Shown in pieces: positions 46,029-58,157 of a DNA stretch of 64,000 nt; the stretch's first letter is position 1; each line of letters opens with the position of its first letter. The notes under the pieces were generated by a model. The model ran no database searches and was not told the DNA's origin. It saw nothing but the letters and a program-made list of their open reading frames with translations. Where the stretch lies: assembly GCF_910596095.1 (NCBI RefSeq), contig NC_056544.1, positions 10,649,155-10,713,154 of the forward strand, read 5' to 3'. Made by a program: the position numbers and the translations under genes. Origin of the DNA: Thunnus maccoyii (Eukaryota; Chordata; Actinopteri; Scombriformes; Scombridae).

Positions 46029-48031
46029 TGATTTGCTGCTGTTCACTTTAAAGTTAGACTATACAACTTTTCCTGAGCAGTGGCCTCTGTGGCTATGTGA
46101 ACACATAATTGCCAAAGCATAACATAAAAGTTGTACCAGCAGGGAAAATGGTCAAGTTAGTGGACTAACTCAGTAAAGTCTGTTACTATCAAGCTAAAGT
46201 TAACTAACATTACCCTCCATAAGCTACTGGTCATATCAGACAATGTGAGCCTATAGAAGCAAGTGTATTGACTTGAGCAGGGGTGCATTTAATTGCTCGT
46301 GAATTTAAATCTTCATTAGTCAGAGAAAAAATGTGTTATTTGTTCACTCAAAACTCACATAGTTTCACTTTAAGTCAATCGAGTGCAAAAGGTTAGACTT
46401 CTACAACCTCCAGGAGTAAAACTGTTAACAAGTGAAACTAAAGCAGCAGATGAAAATAAACACATCTCAAGTGTTTAAAAAGTCATTCAGTTGATGTTTC
46501 TGAAGTTTTACCATTTCCAGAATATCAGACCAAAGAAAGTTGCAGTGCATGATCATGTGAAGCTGATTTTACTCAATATACTACGTGAAATGGATTCATG
46601 CCACAATAGCCTATTGTGGCTAAACTGACTTTCCCTGGCTTATGTCTTTGTTTAGTCCAGGCGCTAGCAGTCAGAGCGTTTACCTCTGCTCCTCCACACT
46701 GCTGTGGCATCTCAATGAAAACCACATCATGCTATCTCATCCCCTCACAGGTTCCTTTGGCTCCAGAAGCCCTAACCACAGGGTGACACCCCCTCCTCTC
46801 TCTTTTAAACTATCTCCGTCGCTTACCCTGCAGCTACAATCTGATTTTAGTCCTTTTCCTCGGGTTCAACCGCATGCAACCCCCGCCTGGGAGTGGCCGG
46901 CCTGAATCTCATTGAGCTCTCAGCTGGGACCAACTGCAGCCCTCAGATAGGAGCCGAGCGTGAACACAATGAATATGATTTACTGGACGCTACTGACCAC
47001 AAGACAGTTCTTCTTTCACACAAGAGTTTCACAAACGACTGTTTTTTTCTAGCGTGTTCTCACCTCAAATCTTGCCGCTCTGCAGTCAGGTCAGGTAGTT
47101 TGTGCCTGTTGACTTGTACATTGATTTGATTGATGTCAAAGATTTACTTATTAGGATGATAATTCTGGTTTAATTCTGACTATTGCTGTGTGATCATGTA
47201 CCCTCATGATTCTGAAAAAAAGAAAAACCTTGAAAGTGTGAAAAACGGAAGAAACACTGAATAGAAACTCAGTTGGATTTATGCTATAAACAGTCCACAA
47301 ATCACCTCCCTCATCCATCACTGTGATCAGCAGCTCCTCCTTGTTTGCAACCAGCCCATTTCTGGTTGTAAATTTCCCCTCTCATACTAAGAATCTCATT
47401 GGGAACGTTGGTGTGTGGATGTGAGGAAAGCTGCTCAGTACTTCCTGGTCATTGTGTTTAAAGGTCATAGTTCAGCAGACACAGTCAAGCCTGTGGTTTA
47501 TTTGTATTTCTATGCATTTATTTGTTTCCTGTCAGATGTTTTTAATCTAGTTTCTGCAAACTGCAAACAAATGCCTAATCTCAGCTATAAAATTATTGTT
47601 TATTCTTGTAAAAAAATATCTCCTAACTGAACCAAATTCCTCTGTCATTTCTGCACTGCTAAAGTTTCTTTTAGCTGAGGCTCTGAAATGTGACGGACAC
47701 ATTTTCACACGAAAAACATCACTCTGTTGGTTTCTGCATAGGGTGTAAAACACTGGTCACATGTCGGGTGAAAAAAAAAAAAAAAAAGGCTGGGCTTTCA
47801 CACAGAAACTCACATAATCTGCCGAGTGTTAATGTTAGCAGAACTCAATTCAAGGTTTCAGCAGAACTGATTTGGTTTCGCTGAACTCAGTGTGTATCAT
47901 ATACTTGGGTATTTCCTGCTTTACGTCATCCAGGACAAATAACTTAAATTGTACATTATATACATAGTATCATAGTATTCAAACACTGAAAATTGTGTGA
48001 ATGTTGGAATTGTGTTGACAAATTAATAAGC

Positions 48032-48113
48032 TACGGTACAGGTCAAAAGTTTGGACATATTTTCTCATTCAATGGAATGGGAAGGTGTGTCCAAACTTTT
48101 GACTGCTACTGTA
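48032..48113. mobile_element. Short palindromic MITE
   Basis: The left end CAGGTCAAAAGTTTGGACAT and right end TGTCCAAACTTTTGACTGC are inverted repeats around TTCTCATTCAATGGAATGG. It matches the very common vertebrate element with the GTCAAAAGTTTGGACA core. About 82 bp. Confidence 0.8.
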
Positions 48114-48145
48114 TATGCAATCCTTACGCCCAGTAGGCAATTTTA

Positions 48146-48196
48146 GGGGGAGGGGGTTTGAGAGGGGGAGGGGGGGGGGGGGGGGGGGGGGGGGGG
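48146..48196. repeat. G-rich homopolymer tract
   Basis: Several G runs ending in an uninterrupted run of about 28 G, followed by CCACCCCCC. Likely unstable or error-prone in assembly and able to form G-quadruplexes. Confidence 0.9.
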
Positions 48197-49917
48197 TGCC
48201 ACCCCCCTTGTTAGCAAAATGACCAAAATGCATCCTCCTTGTTAACCTGCCATCCCCCTTCTCCATCCCCTAGTAGCAGAGAGAGTGCAGGAGCAGAGGG
48301 GTTGTTTAGTTGAATATGTTAGTCTAGTCTGCTTGACTAGACTAAGGTTTGAATGAGGTTTATACAAGTTAGAATCTATGCCCCGACCATGGCTCTGAAA
48401 TATCAGTAGCCTAACTTTGCTGTGTATTGATAAATCCATGGCGCTGTCCGTGGCGATCAAGTAGCAGACAGATTTGTTATCGCGCCTTTTTCTCTCAGTC
48501 CAACCCTTCTGTCAGTTTCTTCTGGGATCTATAATATTCTCAAAACTTTATACTATAAATACTCAATTCTATACTATAGCTGATATACTCCATAGAGTAG
48601 TGTCACGACAACACCATCATGATCAAAGTGACAAGTAGCAACGTGTAGAGAGGATCATAGAGACACACTGCTGTTAGTAATCACAATTATAGTATCAAGA
48701 ATTAGGATAGGTTTATATGATAATCCTGCAGTTCTCAGGTTAGGTAGTTATTTAACTAACTCTAACCCTAACCCTCCCATTGGGCCATTTCCCCTGTTAG
48801 AAATGAACAAATCACCCACTACTCTTTTGTCTTTATGAAACTTATGAGCATTGTGAGTACTCTTCTATCCAAACCGTCACAATGTGTCTGTATGCAAATG
48901 GAAATAAATGTAATCAACTGTGAGAAAAAAAAGGCAGGAAAGACAAGAGTGTGTTCTTATCTGTGGTGTGCCTGCAAGCACATTTGTTGACGTGTGACTT
49001 TCTGCAAGTCATTTCAATCCACCATAACCTCACCAAGTCATCGTCTTTCATTTCTATTTTGTGACTTTGAGGATGAAAATATGAGTGTGCAACACACAAA
49101 ACAACCGGTGGATCAAGCGGTTGCATCAGCATTACAACAGTACGGGTGACTAAAAGCAAAGGATCAAATACACATGACAAAAACTCAAACTCAGGATCCC
49201 CTCAGGAAGTGATCATTTAGAGCGGACAAATGCACAAGTAGTATTACCCCTTCATCTGCCCACCACACCCTCCGCCCACAGGGTGAACCTTTAATAACCG
49301 CTGACCACTGCCGCTGAGAGATGACTGGACAGTTGCTCATCATTGTGAAATCAGTTTTGCAGAAACAGAGCTTGAACGACTGGTAAAAGCTGTCCACAAG
49401 AGTGACTTTGACTTTTCTTATCAACACTGAGAACATCTGCACAGAGAGTGACAGTGAGGGATATTATCTAACTTGCTGGAACAGAAAAGCAGAAGATCAT
49501 GGTTCCTTTTTTTTCAGCAGTTACCGAGAGATTTAACAGATAGACTCCCACTGCATTACTAATTTCAATAGAGAAACTATTAAATGATTTTTTTCACCCA
49601 ACAAAATGTGTGAAATGGACAGTTGACCATCTTATATAACATGACTTTAGGCAGTGAACTGTAATATACTTGCCACTGAAATGTAATGCTTACACATTTA
49701 GTGAGTAGGTGTTTATACGACTCAAACAAAAATCATATGTATGACATGTATTACACAAAATATTTCAAATCTAAACTTTTCACTGCATTCTGGTCACCCT
49801 CAAAAATGTCATCAGCTTTAAAATCAGTGCACATAAATAAGTACATTTATTTTTATACACTAGCTCTTTTTTAGTCTTTTTAGTTAGTCACTTTAGTTCC
49901 TCACTTTATGCTATTTT

Positions 49918-51230
49918 AAAGGGATAGGTTGACATTTTTAGGACAAATGTTTATTTGCTTTCTTGCTAAGAGATAGATGAGAGGATTGTTACCACTCTCA
50001 CATCTGTACACTAAATATGAGCTGCTGGCAGCAGCTAGCAAAAAGACTGAAATAAATGGGAACAACTAGCCTGGTTTGGTCCAAATGTAATAAAATCTGT
50101 CTTCCAGCATCTCTGAAACTCATTAATTAATACATTATATCTATAAAAATGACACATTGTGGTTTTATGGGGGTTATGTGTTTCCTGGAGTTTGCCTGAT
50201 TGTTGTTTTGACATTTCAGTTTTTGTACAGATTAAAGTGCAGTGCAGGACTTTTGTCTACCCCTTCTAGCAGTGAGAGTAATTACAACAACACTGTCTCC
50301 ACATGCTTATGTCACTGGCTCCACTGTAGCCTACTCTGTTGCCACTGTTGCAGCTGTAAAATGGTGGATAAATTGAGAATTTGATCCATTTAGAAGAGCC
50401 ACACGACCAAATTGTTTTCTCCCCATTCAAATTAGCAGAGAGCTAACTGGAAGTTAGCCGCTCGGCCAGCAGAAGTCAGACTGCATTCATCCAGCCAGCA
50501 CAGGAATGTCAAATCCGACACCAGATTAAAAACTCTGTATACTGTGAAATACAGAGAGATTTACCTGCCATTGATAGGCTTAATCAGCATTGTGGGAACT
50601 CATTTGGCAAGGGCTTGAATGTAACAGATGTTCATTTATATGTAGAAGTTTCACACTGCAGGTTTAAACAAACAATATATATAACGTGTTAATACTTGAG
50701 TTTAAAGGACCAGTGTGTAAGATTTAGTGATATCTAGCAGAATGGACTTGGCAGAAATGGAATATAATATTCATAAGTATGTTTTAATTAGTGTATAATC
50801 ACCTGAAAATAAGAATTGCGTTTTCGTTACCTTAGAATGAACCCTTTATATCTACATAGGGAACGAGTCCTCTTCCACGGAGGCTGCCATGTTGCACCAC
50901 CATGTTTCTACAGTAGCCCAGAACAGTCAAACCAAACACTGACTCTAGAGAGGGCCTTTCACGTTTTTCATGAGTTTCATGGCCACCGTAGGTTCTCCTA
51001 CATGCCTTGGATGGGACCGGGAGGGGAGAGGTGCTGGTAGGCAGATTTTGTTACCTTCAGACAGAGCAAGGCTAGCTGTTTTCCTTGTTCCTGTCTTTAC
51101 GCTAAGCTAGGCTAACATGCTGCTGGCTGTAGTTCCATATTTGACTGAAGGGTTTCTAAGTGGTATCGGCCTTCTCATCTCAGCAATCAAGTGAATAAGC
51201 GAATTTCACAAAATGTCAAACTATTTCCTT
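49918..51230. mobile_element. Long-armed palindromic MITE with an internal insertion
   Basis: The left end AAAGGGATAGGTTGACATTT and right end AAATGTCAAACTATTTCCTT are inverted repeats. The arms run for over 200 bp: left GCTAGCAAAAAGACTG and CTAGCCTGG at 50034-50075, right CAAGGCTAGCTG and GCTAAGCTAGG at 51067-51110. It is non-coding. A second element is inserted at 50706-51030. Confidence 0.8.
50706..51030 (+). mobile_element. GGACCAGTGTGTAAGATTTA MITE nested in a larger MITE
   Basis: Starts after TTAA (50702-50705) with AGGACCAGTGTGTAAGATTT. Its interior closely matches the copy at 53689-54063, but it stops at about 51030 without the right inverted repeat. The host element resumes at GTGCTGGTAGGCAG. 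Confidence 0.75.
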
Positions 51231-53354
51231 AAGTATAGGATCTGAATGCTTCTTCCACCACTGTTTAAAATAATGTGACAATGAAATAACACCAGCTATT
51301 TACTGCAGTAGACTATTATTGTATGTCAACATTGTTAGTGATAATATAGAGTTTGAAATTTTTCACTATTCTTACCAAAATGACAAATATATACTTTACA
51401 ATAAAACAACAGAGTAAAACAATTAATATGCTGACAACAATACCTGAAAAAAAGAGTAGAACAGAATAAAACAATGAATATTACACTGAATTATAGAGAC
51501 TTACATATCAGTTTTGAGCCAATGGACAAAAATCATGGAGATATAATCAGTTTTTCTCCTTCCCAGACAGAAAAAGGCAGAACATTAAGTTGCTTTGCTT
51601 TGTGGTATGATTCATGTACTCTTGGTGTTTGGTGTTGATTTTCTGAAAATTCTTCTGTGTCTGAGTACTTCTCTGTCCATGTCCATGAACTCTGGGACCT
51701 GTGCTGAACCTTCTGAATGACACCACCAGAATGACGTCACATTAATTACAGGAGCGTTGCATCGCTGGGTGGTGTTTGGGAATAGGTGGATCCACAGTGT
51801 GAGCGGCATGTTTCTGCTACTGCTCTTGTTGCTCATATCACTCTTACTAACTGCTGCTGAATGTGAGCTCACTTGTGATGTGCTTTCAGTGTATCATGGT
51901 AATTTTCCAAGTTACTCAACACTGTGATTTTACTATAAATAGAGATGTGGGACTGAATGACGGAAAGCATGGTTGCTATTGTTGTTGTATCATATTGTGA
52001 TTTACCACTTTATTCATGCTATTTGTAAATGTAGATTTTGTCATATATCATCTCATTGCAAGTGTTGAGCATGTTGCCTAACCTGCCTTGAAGTGATTAA
52101 ATCATGAAGAGCAGCATGAAAAAAGATTTATTGTAGCATTATACATTTTATTTAAGTTAATCAACAAAATCTTTTAGTTCTAGATTAGTTTTATCTCCTT
52201 CACATCTCTCTTTAATATAAACTTTTAGCCACATTGACAAGGATCCTATTTTTATACAGTTTTCCATTTTTAGGATTAAACAAAAACAATGCATAGTTAG
52301 GGCAGTGGAGGGCACAACTATAGTACAGAACCTCATAATTAAACATTATGTTTAGTTGATTATCTGTACTGGTGATAATATGGTTTATGTGATGTATAAA
52401 GGCTACCAAGTTATGAAATCATCTCAATTATAGACTCAAAAAAGTAACGACATGGCAGTTAGAGCAGCCAGACGCCTTCACCTGTTATCTGGATACAGGT
52501 AAATGCAACGTTGAATGTCATCACGTGATCCCAAATCATTCCAGGACCTTCATTATTATCACTTAACATAACTACTTTCTTACCACATCAAAAACGTATA
52601 GAATTCAAGTAATCAGTAATCTATTGAGAAAAAGACCTTATGAACCTTCTAACTCAACAAAGGCATCCTTGTTTCAATTATAATAGCATAAGTGACAAAG
52701 TTGTAATATCATTCAAGGTAGAAAACTGAGACATTAAACGGCTTCCCGCATGATAATAATGTCCAGGATGTTTGTGCGTAGGCGTGCAGCCAGCTCAGAC
52801 AAAAGTATGCCTCAGATTCTGATTCAGGAGTCAAATATTATGACCTCTCTATGGATTTAAACTCTTCAAAGATGAAATCATTTACATTTTTCCAGCCCAA
52901 ATCACTTGATTTCACAACATGTGCAGATGATACATCATCAGAGCTGATCTCACAAGCCTCAACTGAGACTTTTTAGCACTTGTTGCTTTTAGCCTTGCTT
53001 TCACCTTGAATATGTTATTACTGTTCTGTTTTTAACTGTTTATCATTTACTTTCCATCCTCTATTTAAATGCACTTTTATCTTGTAACTGTACAATGTGA
53101 TAATCCTTTTGTAGAGCACTTTGAGCTGTATTTTGTGTATGAACGGTGTTGTACTTGTACTTGTTAACATTGTTATTATTATTTAACTGGAAAGAACTAT
53201 TAACCAACTGGCTCAAGTTTTCTCCAAAAACAGCAGTTTTCAAGGTCAACATTCATGTTATTTGGACAATTTCCGAGCAGATCTCTTTATTTTCTTTTAT
53301 TTTCCATTGGCATTAATATTTTATTAGGTTTATATAATATATATATATTTTATT

Positions 53355-54190
53355 TATTTAAACTTTATTTTACCAGGAAAACTGAGATTAAAAATCTCTT
53401 TTGCAAGAGTGTCCTGGCCAAGACAGGCAGCAACATAAAATTTCAGAGAAACAACATAAAAACAAGTACAGACAGACCTCTCGTCAGTCAATATAAAATA
53501 ATAAAATCATGAACAAAACTACAACAAAGGAAAAAATAAAAATACCAACCAATACTTGAACTGAAATGAGAAACAGCAGCAATGTGAGGCATAAAAAAAC
53601 CTCAGAGAAACCCCACTGACATTGGCAGATAAAAGATGATGAAAAGAGTTCCTGCAGCAAAGCTTTAAACCAATGACAGTAATTTTAAAGGACCAGTGTG
53701 TAAGATTTAAGGGGATCTATTGACAGAAATGGAATATAATATTCATAAGTATGTTTTCATCAGTGTAAAATTACCTGAAACTAAGAATTGTTGTGTTTTT
53801 GTTACTTAGAATGAGCCCTTTATATCTACAGAGGGAGTGGGTCCTCTTCCACAGAGCCCACCATGTTGTACCGCCATGTTTCTACAGAAGCCCAGAACAG
53901 ACAAACCAAACACTGACTCTAGAGAGGGCTTTTTGTGTTTTTCACAAGTTTTGCGGCCACCATAGGTTCTCCTACATGCTTGGAAGGAGAGGATGAGGGG
54001 TATTCAGTTGGTTGCAATCTGCAACCTCACTGCTAGATGCCACTAAATCCTACACACCGGTCCATATCTCATTTTGTAGAAGATTCCAAGTACACAGAGC
54101 AGCATACATAAAAGCTCTTTTACCAAACTCTATTTGAACTTTAGGTACAGTCAACAAAAAACAAACTGTGTAACATGATAATGTAATAAA
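53355..54190. repeat. Dispersed repeat split by a MITE
   Basis: The left part has TTTACCAGGAAAACTGAG and ATCTCTTTTGCAAGAGTG (53370-53412). The right part has ATAAAAGCTCTTTTACCAAA and TTTAGGTACAGTCAACAAAA (54108-54160). In the usual fish element these two parts adjoin; here they are separated by the insertion at 53689-54063. Confidence 0.55.
53689..54063 (+). mobile_element. Full-length GGACCAGTGTGTAAGATTTA MITE
   Basis: Left GGACCAGTGTGTAAGATTTA and right TAAATCCTACACACCGGTCC are inverted repeats with two mismatches. TTAA lies at the left flank (53685-53688). No coding capacity. It is intact at both ends, unlike its sister copy at 50706. Confidence 0.75.
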
Positions 54191-54239
54191 CTATACTGTA
54201 ATCTTCTGTCATCACCTTGTTCACCTTGAGCAAAGAGAG

Positions 54240-54428
54240 AACACTAAATCAGTGTAGCAGGACGTGAATGAGGCCCTGCTGCCCCCTGTCGGTTCGGGTG
54301 TGCTGTCATCCTCCGGTACAGCAGGGGGAGCTGCTGCTGCTGCAGCAGCAAAAAACTTGCAACGTCAGGCTTCCGCAACCCAGAGACGACTTCAGAGTCT
54401 GAGAGGAAGAGAAGCAAAATTCCCCAAA
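54240..54428 (+). promoter_or_regulatory. rpl5 promoter / 5' UTR
   Basis: GC-richer DNA directly upstream of the rpl5 ATG with a GCTGCTGCTGCTGCAGCAGC run (54331-54350) and pyrimidine tracts (CTTCCG, about 54371) that could supply a 5' TOP start typical of ribosomal protein genes. The exact start is not resolved. Confidence 0.45.
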
Positions 54429-57400
54429 ATGGTGAGTGAAAAGTCTCCATGGATGGTCAATACAGGCAGCGTGTGTGTGTACAGATGTTTGTGATAGTAG
54501 GCGAGTGTGTTTCCAGCGGTGTGAGGGTTAGATGCTGCTGGATGTCTGCGGCTGCTCGGCTGTCCGGCCCGGCGAGCCGCTCAGCTCCAGCGTGGCGCTT
54601 CATGAATGGCTGATGAAACCTCCTGCAAATCCAGAGCATTAAATAACCCCACTTATTTAACCTCAATTACATGCCAGTGTCAACACTGTGACGCTTAAAA
54701 CACGTAACGTCTGCTGTGTTAATGAACGGAAATGTAACATCTTGACTCTTCTTTTCTTGTCAGGGTTTCGTTAAGGTGGTGAAGAGCAAGGCCTACTTCA
54801 AGAGATATGAAGTCAAATTCAGGAGAAGGAGAGGTAAGTACACAGTCCCAGTACACCAGCCTGCATACTGAGCATGCACCAGTAAGTTAGGCTCTTAAGT
54901 TTGTTTAAAAGCAGCCTATAAGTGACCCCTGGCTTTGCATCTTGTTTGACAGAGGGCAAAACTGATTTCTTCGCCCGCAAGCGCCTGGTTGTGCAGGACA
55001 AGAACAAGTACAACACACCCAAGTACCGGATGATCGTCAGGTTCTCCAACAGGGACATCTGTTGCCAGGTCAGTGTCTGAGAGACTTGAGTGAAACTCAT
55101 GGGCTCACATTTTGAAAAAATGACCTGATTCACACTCTCCTGTCTTGTCTGTTTTTTTCCAGATTGCCTATGCAAAGATTGAAGGAGACCAGATTGTGTG
55201 TGCTTCTTACTCCCACGAGCTGCCCAAATATGGCATCACTGTAGGCCTCACAAACTACGCTGCGGCCTACTGCACCGGGCTGCTGCTGGCCCGCCGGGTA
55301 AGAAAACACGTAGAGAAAGCTGCAGGTGTCAGCAGCCAACACATGAATGTGACTGTGATATTTGTGCTGAAACAGCAGGTCAGACGTCAGTTGTGTACCA
55401 TCAGTGTTTCACAACCGGTCAGATTAGTCATCAGATTCCAAGTTAGTTTGTGGAACAGATTTTTTTTCTCATGGTCCATCTTATTCATGTGTTTTCCCGT
55501 CTCCTTTTTTCTCAGCTGTTGCACAAGTTCGGCATGGACCAGGTGTACGAGGGCCAGGTGGAGGTGACGGGGGATGAGTTCAACGTGGAGAGTGTGGACG
55601 GTCAGCCGGGTGCCTTCACCTGTTACCTGGACGCAGGCCTGGCCAGAACGACCACAGGGAACAAGGTGTTCGGAGCGCTGAAGGGAGCAGTTGACGGAGG
55701 GCTGGCTATTCCTCACAGGTCTGTATGAAACGATGGCTGGTAGGATGTGATGTGGTACACGCTGCTTAATATTGATATTAAAGACTGATTGAGGGTTTCA
55801 GGTGAGAGGTCAGAGTGTTGATATGCTGAAACAACAAGAATATGTTCTTAATTTTACTTCCACACAAAATCTGTCACCAATTCAGAGTATAATGAAAGAG
55901 TTCAGTTTGCGCAGAAATACACATTTTTGCACTAAATGGAGCCTCACAAAAGCATATTTTTCATACCTACACATGTGTGACTGGTAACTGACTGGTGTCC
56001 ATGTGGCCGAGGTGGTTCTTTGCTTCTTGATGATGATACAAAGTACGCTGAGCAAAATGTAGTTGGTCCTTCATTTGCATTGGCTGATGTTTACTGTCCT
56101 TTCAAGACGGGGCTGAGAGAAGCAAGACGAACCAAAGCACACGTCCATCTTTGAGTTATCGGTTGATGGATGTAATTCATCAAAATAATATTTGATAGGC
56201 TGTTGCTTGTGAAACATTTTTTTTATTTACAGATTTAAAAGCCATATTGCACACATTGATCCTTTTTATCTGTTTTACAAATGGTTTGTCCTCCCAGGAT
56301 GACTAACAGAAGAGCAGAATAACTATAATGACATGATGTTCTGTAAAAATAAAAGAAGAATCAAGTGTTTTGAAGTGCTGAATTGTCAGACTCTGTTAAT
56401 AATCCAGATGTGATCTCTTCTCCTTCTTGTTTCTAGTTTAAAACGCTTCCCTGGTTACGACACAGAGAGTAAAGAATTCAACGCGGAGGTGCACCGGAAA
56501 CACATCATGGGCATGAATGTGGCCGACTACATGTCTTACCTGATGGAGGAGGACGAGGACGCCTACAAGAAACAGTTCTCTCGCTTCATCAAGAATGGAG
56601 TCACACCAGACACAGTACGTTTAAGGGGACACGTGAGACGTCAGTAGAGCGTCTGTGGCCATGGTTACAAGTGCAGCATCCAATCTAACGACCAGACTTG
56701 CTAAATATGAATTCCCCTGAATTATAAATCTTGCTGAAACAGCTGAGATGTATGAAATGACTTGTCAGGTGATTTGACGGTCCAATATAAAACATTACAG
56801 GAATTAGGAATTTTTACTTAACTATGTATGACTAAAATAAACTACATTTTAATTTCTTTCTTCAAGTAGTAAATTATCTAGTAAAGTACCAACAGTAGGA
56901 AACATGGGCATTGATATTCAGTATTAGCTTATATGTTTGCCAGTAAGTAATGCCAACAATATGTTTTGAGGTAGTTTATAAAGCAGTCTGTTACATAGTT
57001 TGTCCACCAGAGTGCACTGCACTTTTTAATCTAAAATATCCCACTCAGTAAATATATTAATCACAATTCATTAATTACCTAATTTAAGGGATTCTCAACA
57101 CTTGTTTATGTTTTATCATTATTATTTTTTTCTCTCTGATATTGGTCTGTATCAGTGGACTCATACTGCAGTTTCATCCAAAACATCTCTGAAGCTCAGT
57201 GTGGAAATGACTTGTCACGTCTCCACTGTTGAATCATTAGTGCACATTGACACGGCTCCAACCACAACTACAAAGGATACGCACAATGCCGTTTTCTAAA
57301 AATAGTTACCATTTTAAATATTGCACAGGTGCCAAATCATGTATCAAACTGTCAGATGCAGAAGCAAATTAAATCTGGTCTGATGCTGCACGTAACCGCA

Positions 57401-58102
57401 GCCTCTTCTGCTCTTACACACTGTGGTCAATCGATAGATTCCCCAAAGTTTTCTACCCACTCTATGTGTACATGAGTCAGAGCTCATACATTTATCAGTA
57501 GTTTGTCACTGCTGTATTTGCTGGTTCTTTGCTTCTTGATGATGATACAAAGCACGCTGAGCAAAATGTAGTTGGTCCTTCATTTGCATTGGCTGATGTT
57601 TACTGTCCTTTCAAGACGGGGCTGAGAGAAGCAAGACGGATCATCATGCGCAGAGTGAAATGTATCGACTTGGTGCATAAACATGAATGTGTTTGTTCTT
57701 TTCAGGTAGAGGAAATGTACAAAAAAGCACACGCCGCCATCAGAGCAAACCCCGTACACGAAAAGAAACCCAAAAAAGACATCAAGAAGAAGAGGTGGGT
57801 TCCTAATTTCCACGTTATTTAATCTAAATGCCTACATCACACTATTGGGGAAAATAACCGCCCTCATTCAACGCCAACTCCCTGTCAAGAGTACTGAATA
57901 GCTTTAACTGGGAAGATCCCAGTGCTGAGCGGGCAAACATTTCCCACCGCTGTTGTGCTGAATGTTAATGGTGCTGCTGTTGTCCCTCTTTCCGGGCAGG
58001 TGGAATCGCGCCAAGTTATCTCTGGCACAGAGGAAGGACCGCGTCGCCCAGAAAAAGGCCAGCTTCTTACGAGCACAAGAACAAGAAGAAGGGGACGGTT
58101 AG
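54429..58102 (+). CDS. rpl5: 60S ribosomal protein L5 (uL18), apparent frameshift in exon 3
   Basis: Binds 5S rRNA with RPL11 in the large subunit; the same particle restrains MDM2 under ribosomal stress. Exons: 54429-54431 (ATG alone), 54764-54833, 54952-55068, 55163-55297, 55516-55718, 56437-56614, 57706-57794, 58000-58102. The translation shows [79 protein letters not shown] and [14 protein letters not shown]. All exons fit in phase except exon 3, which is 117 nt where 116 is needed. Five A at 54957-54961 stand where GGC AAA ACT needs four, and the literal frame reaches TGA two codons later. Without the extra A the protein is 298 aa (human 297). Introns 5 and 6 carry snoRNAs. Confidence 0.95.
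56020..56125 (+). ncRNA. snord21: C/D box snoRNA SNORD21 (U21), copy 1
   Basis: Lies in rpl5 intron 5, the host gene of SNORD21 in mammals. Seen: terminal stem TTGCTTCT/AGAAGCAA, C box TGATGAT, D' CTGA, C' TGATGTT, and D box CTGA preceded by the guide TTTCAAGACGGGG, which matches my recollection of the human U21 guide region (AGTTGGTCCTT and CAAGACGGG). U21 directs a 2'-O-methylation in 28S rRNA (family knowledge). Made from the spliced intron, so no own promoter is expected. Confidence 0.9.
57529..57634 (+). ncRNA. snord21: C/D box snoRNA SNORD21 (U21), copy 2
   Basis: Second copy, in rpl5 intron 6. It differs from copy 1 by one base (C for T at 57551, between boxes C and D'). Same boxes, same guide and same closing stem. 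Identity extends only a few bases beyond the stem on each side, then stops. Confidence 0.9.
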
Positions 58103-58151
58103 GGGCTCGGCGCTGCGCTCCACCACGAAGACACAACACACATCACAGACA

Positions 58152-58157
58152 AATAAA
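58152..58157 (+). terminator. rpl5 polyadenylation signal
   Basis: AATAAA 50 bp after the rpl5 stop. A short 3' UTR is typical of ribosomal protein genes. Confidence 0.7.

Larger units (their letters stand above)
42961..54239. other. 11.3-kb gene-free region between gfi1 and rpl5
   Basis: No exon of EVI5, the gene found here in human, or of any other gene was recognised. Contents: a possible regulatory block at 43780-43910, a (CA)n tract at 44121-44145, several transposon-derived repeats (listed separately), a long G-run at 48146-48196, and otherwise AT-rich sequence with only short random open frames. Confidence 0.6.

Noticed and set aside
46642..47129. Open frames of 78-87 aa in the gfi1-rpl5 gap, considered as an EVI5 remnant
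   Set aside because: No TBC-domain motifs or flanking splice sites; composition looks random.
48758..48780. CTAACCCTAACCCT, considered as an interstitial telomere repeat
   Set aside because: Only about two TAACCC units; too short to distinguish from chance.
57795..57999. Possible H/ACA snoRNA (SNORA66-like) in rpl5 intron 7 or intron 4
   Set aside because: I could not find a convincing two-hairpin fold with H and ACA boxes in the right places by eye.
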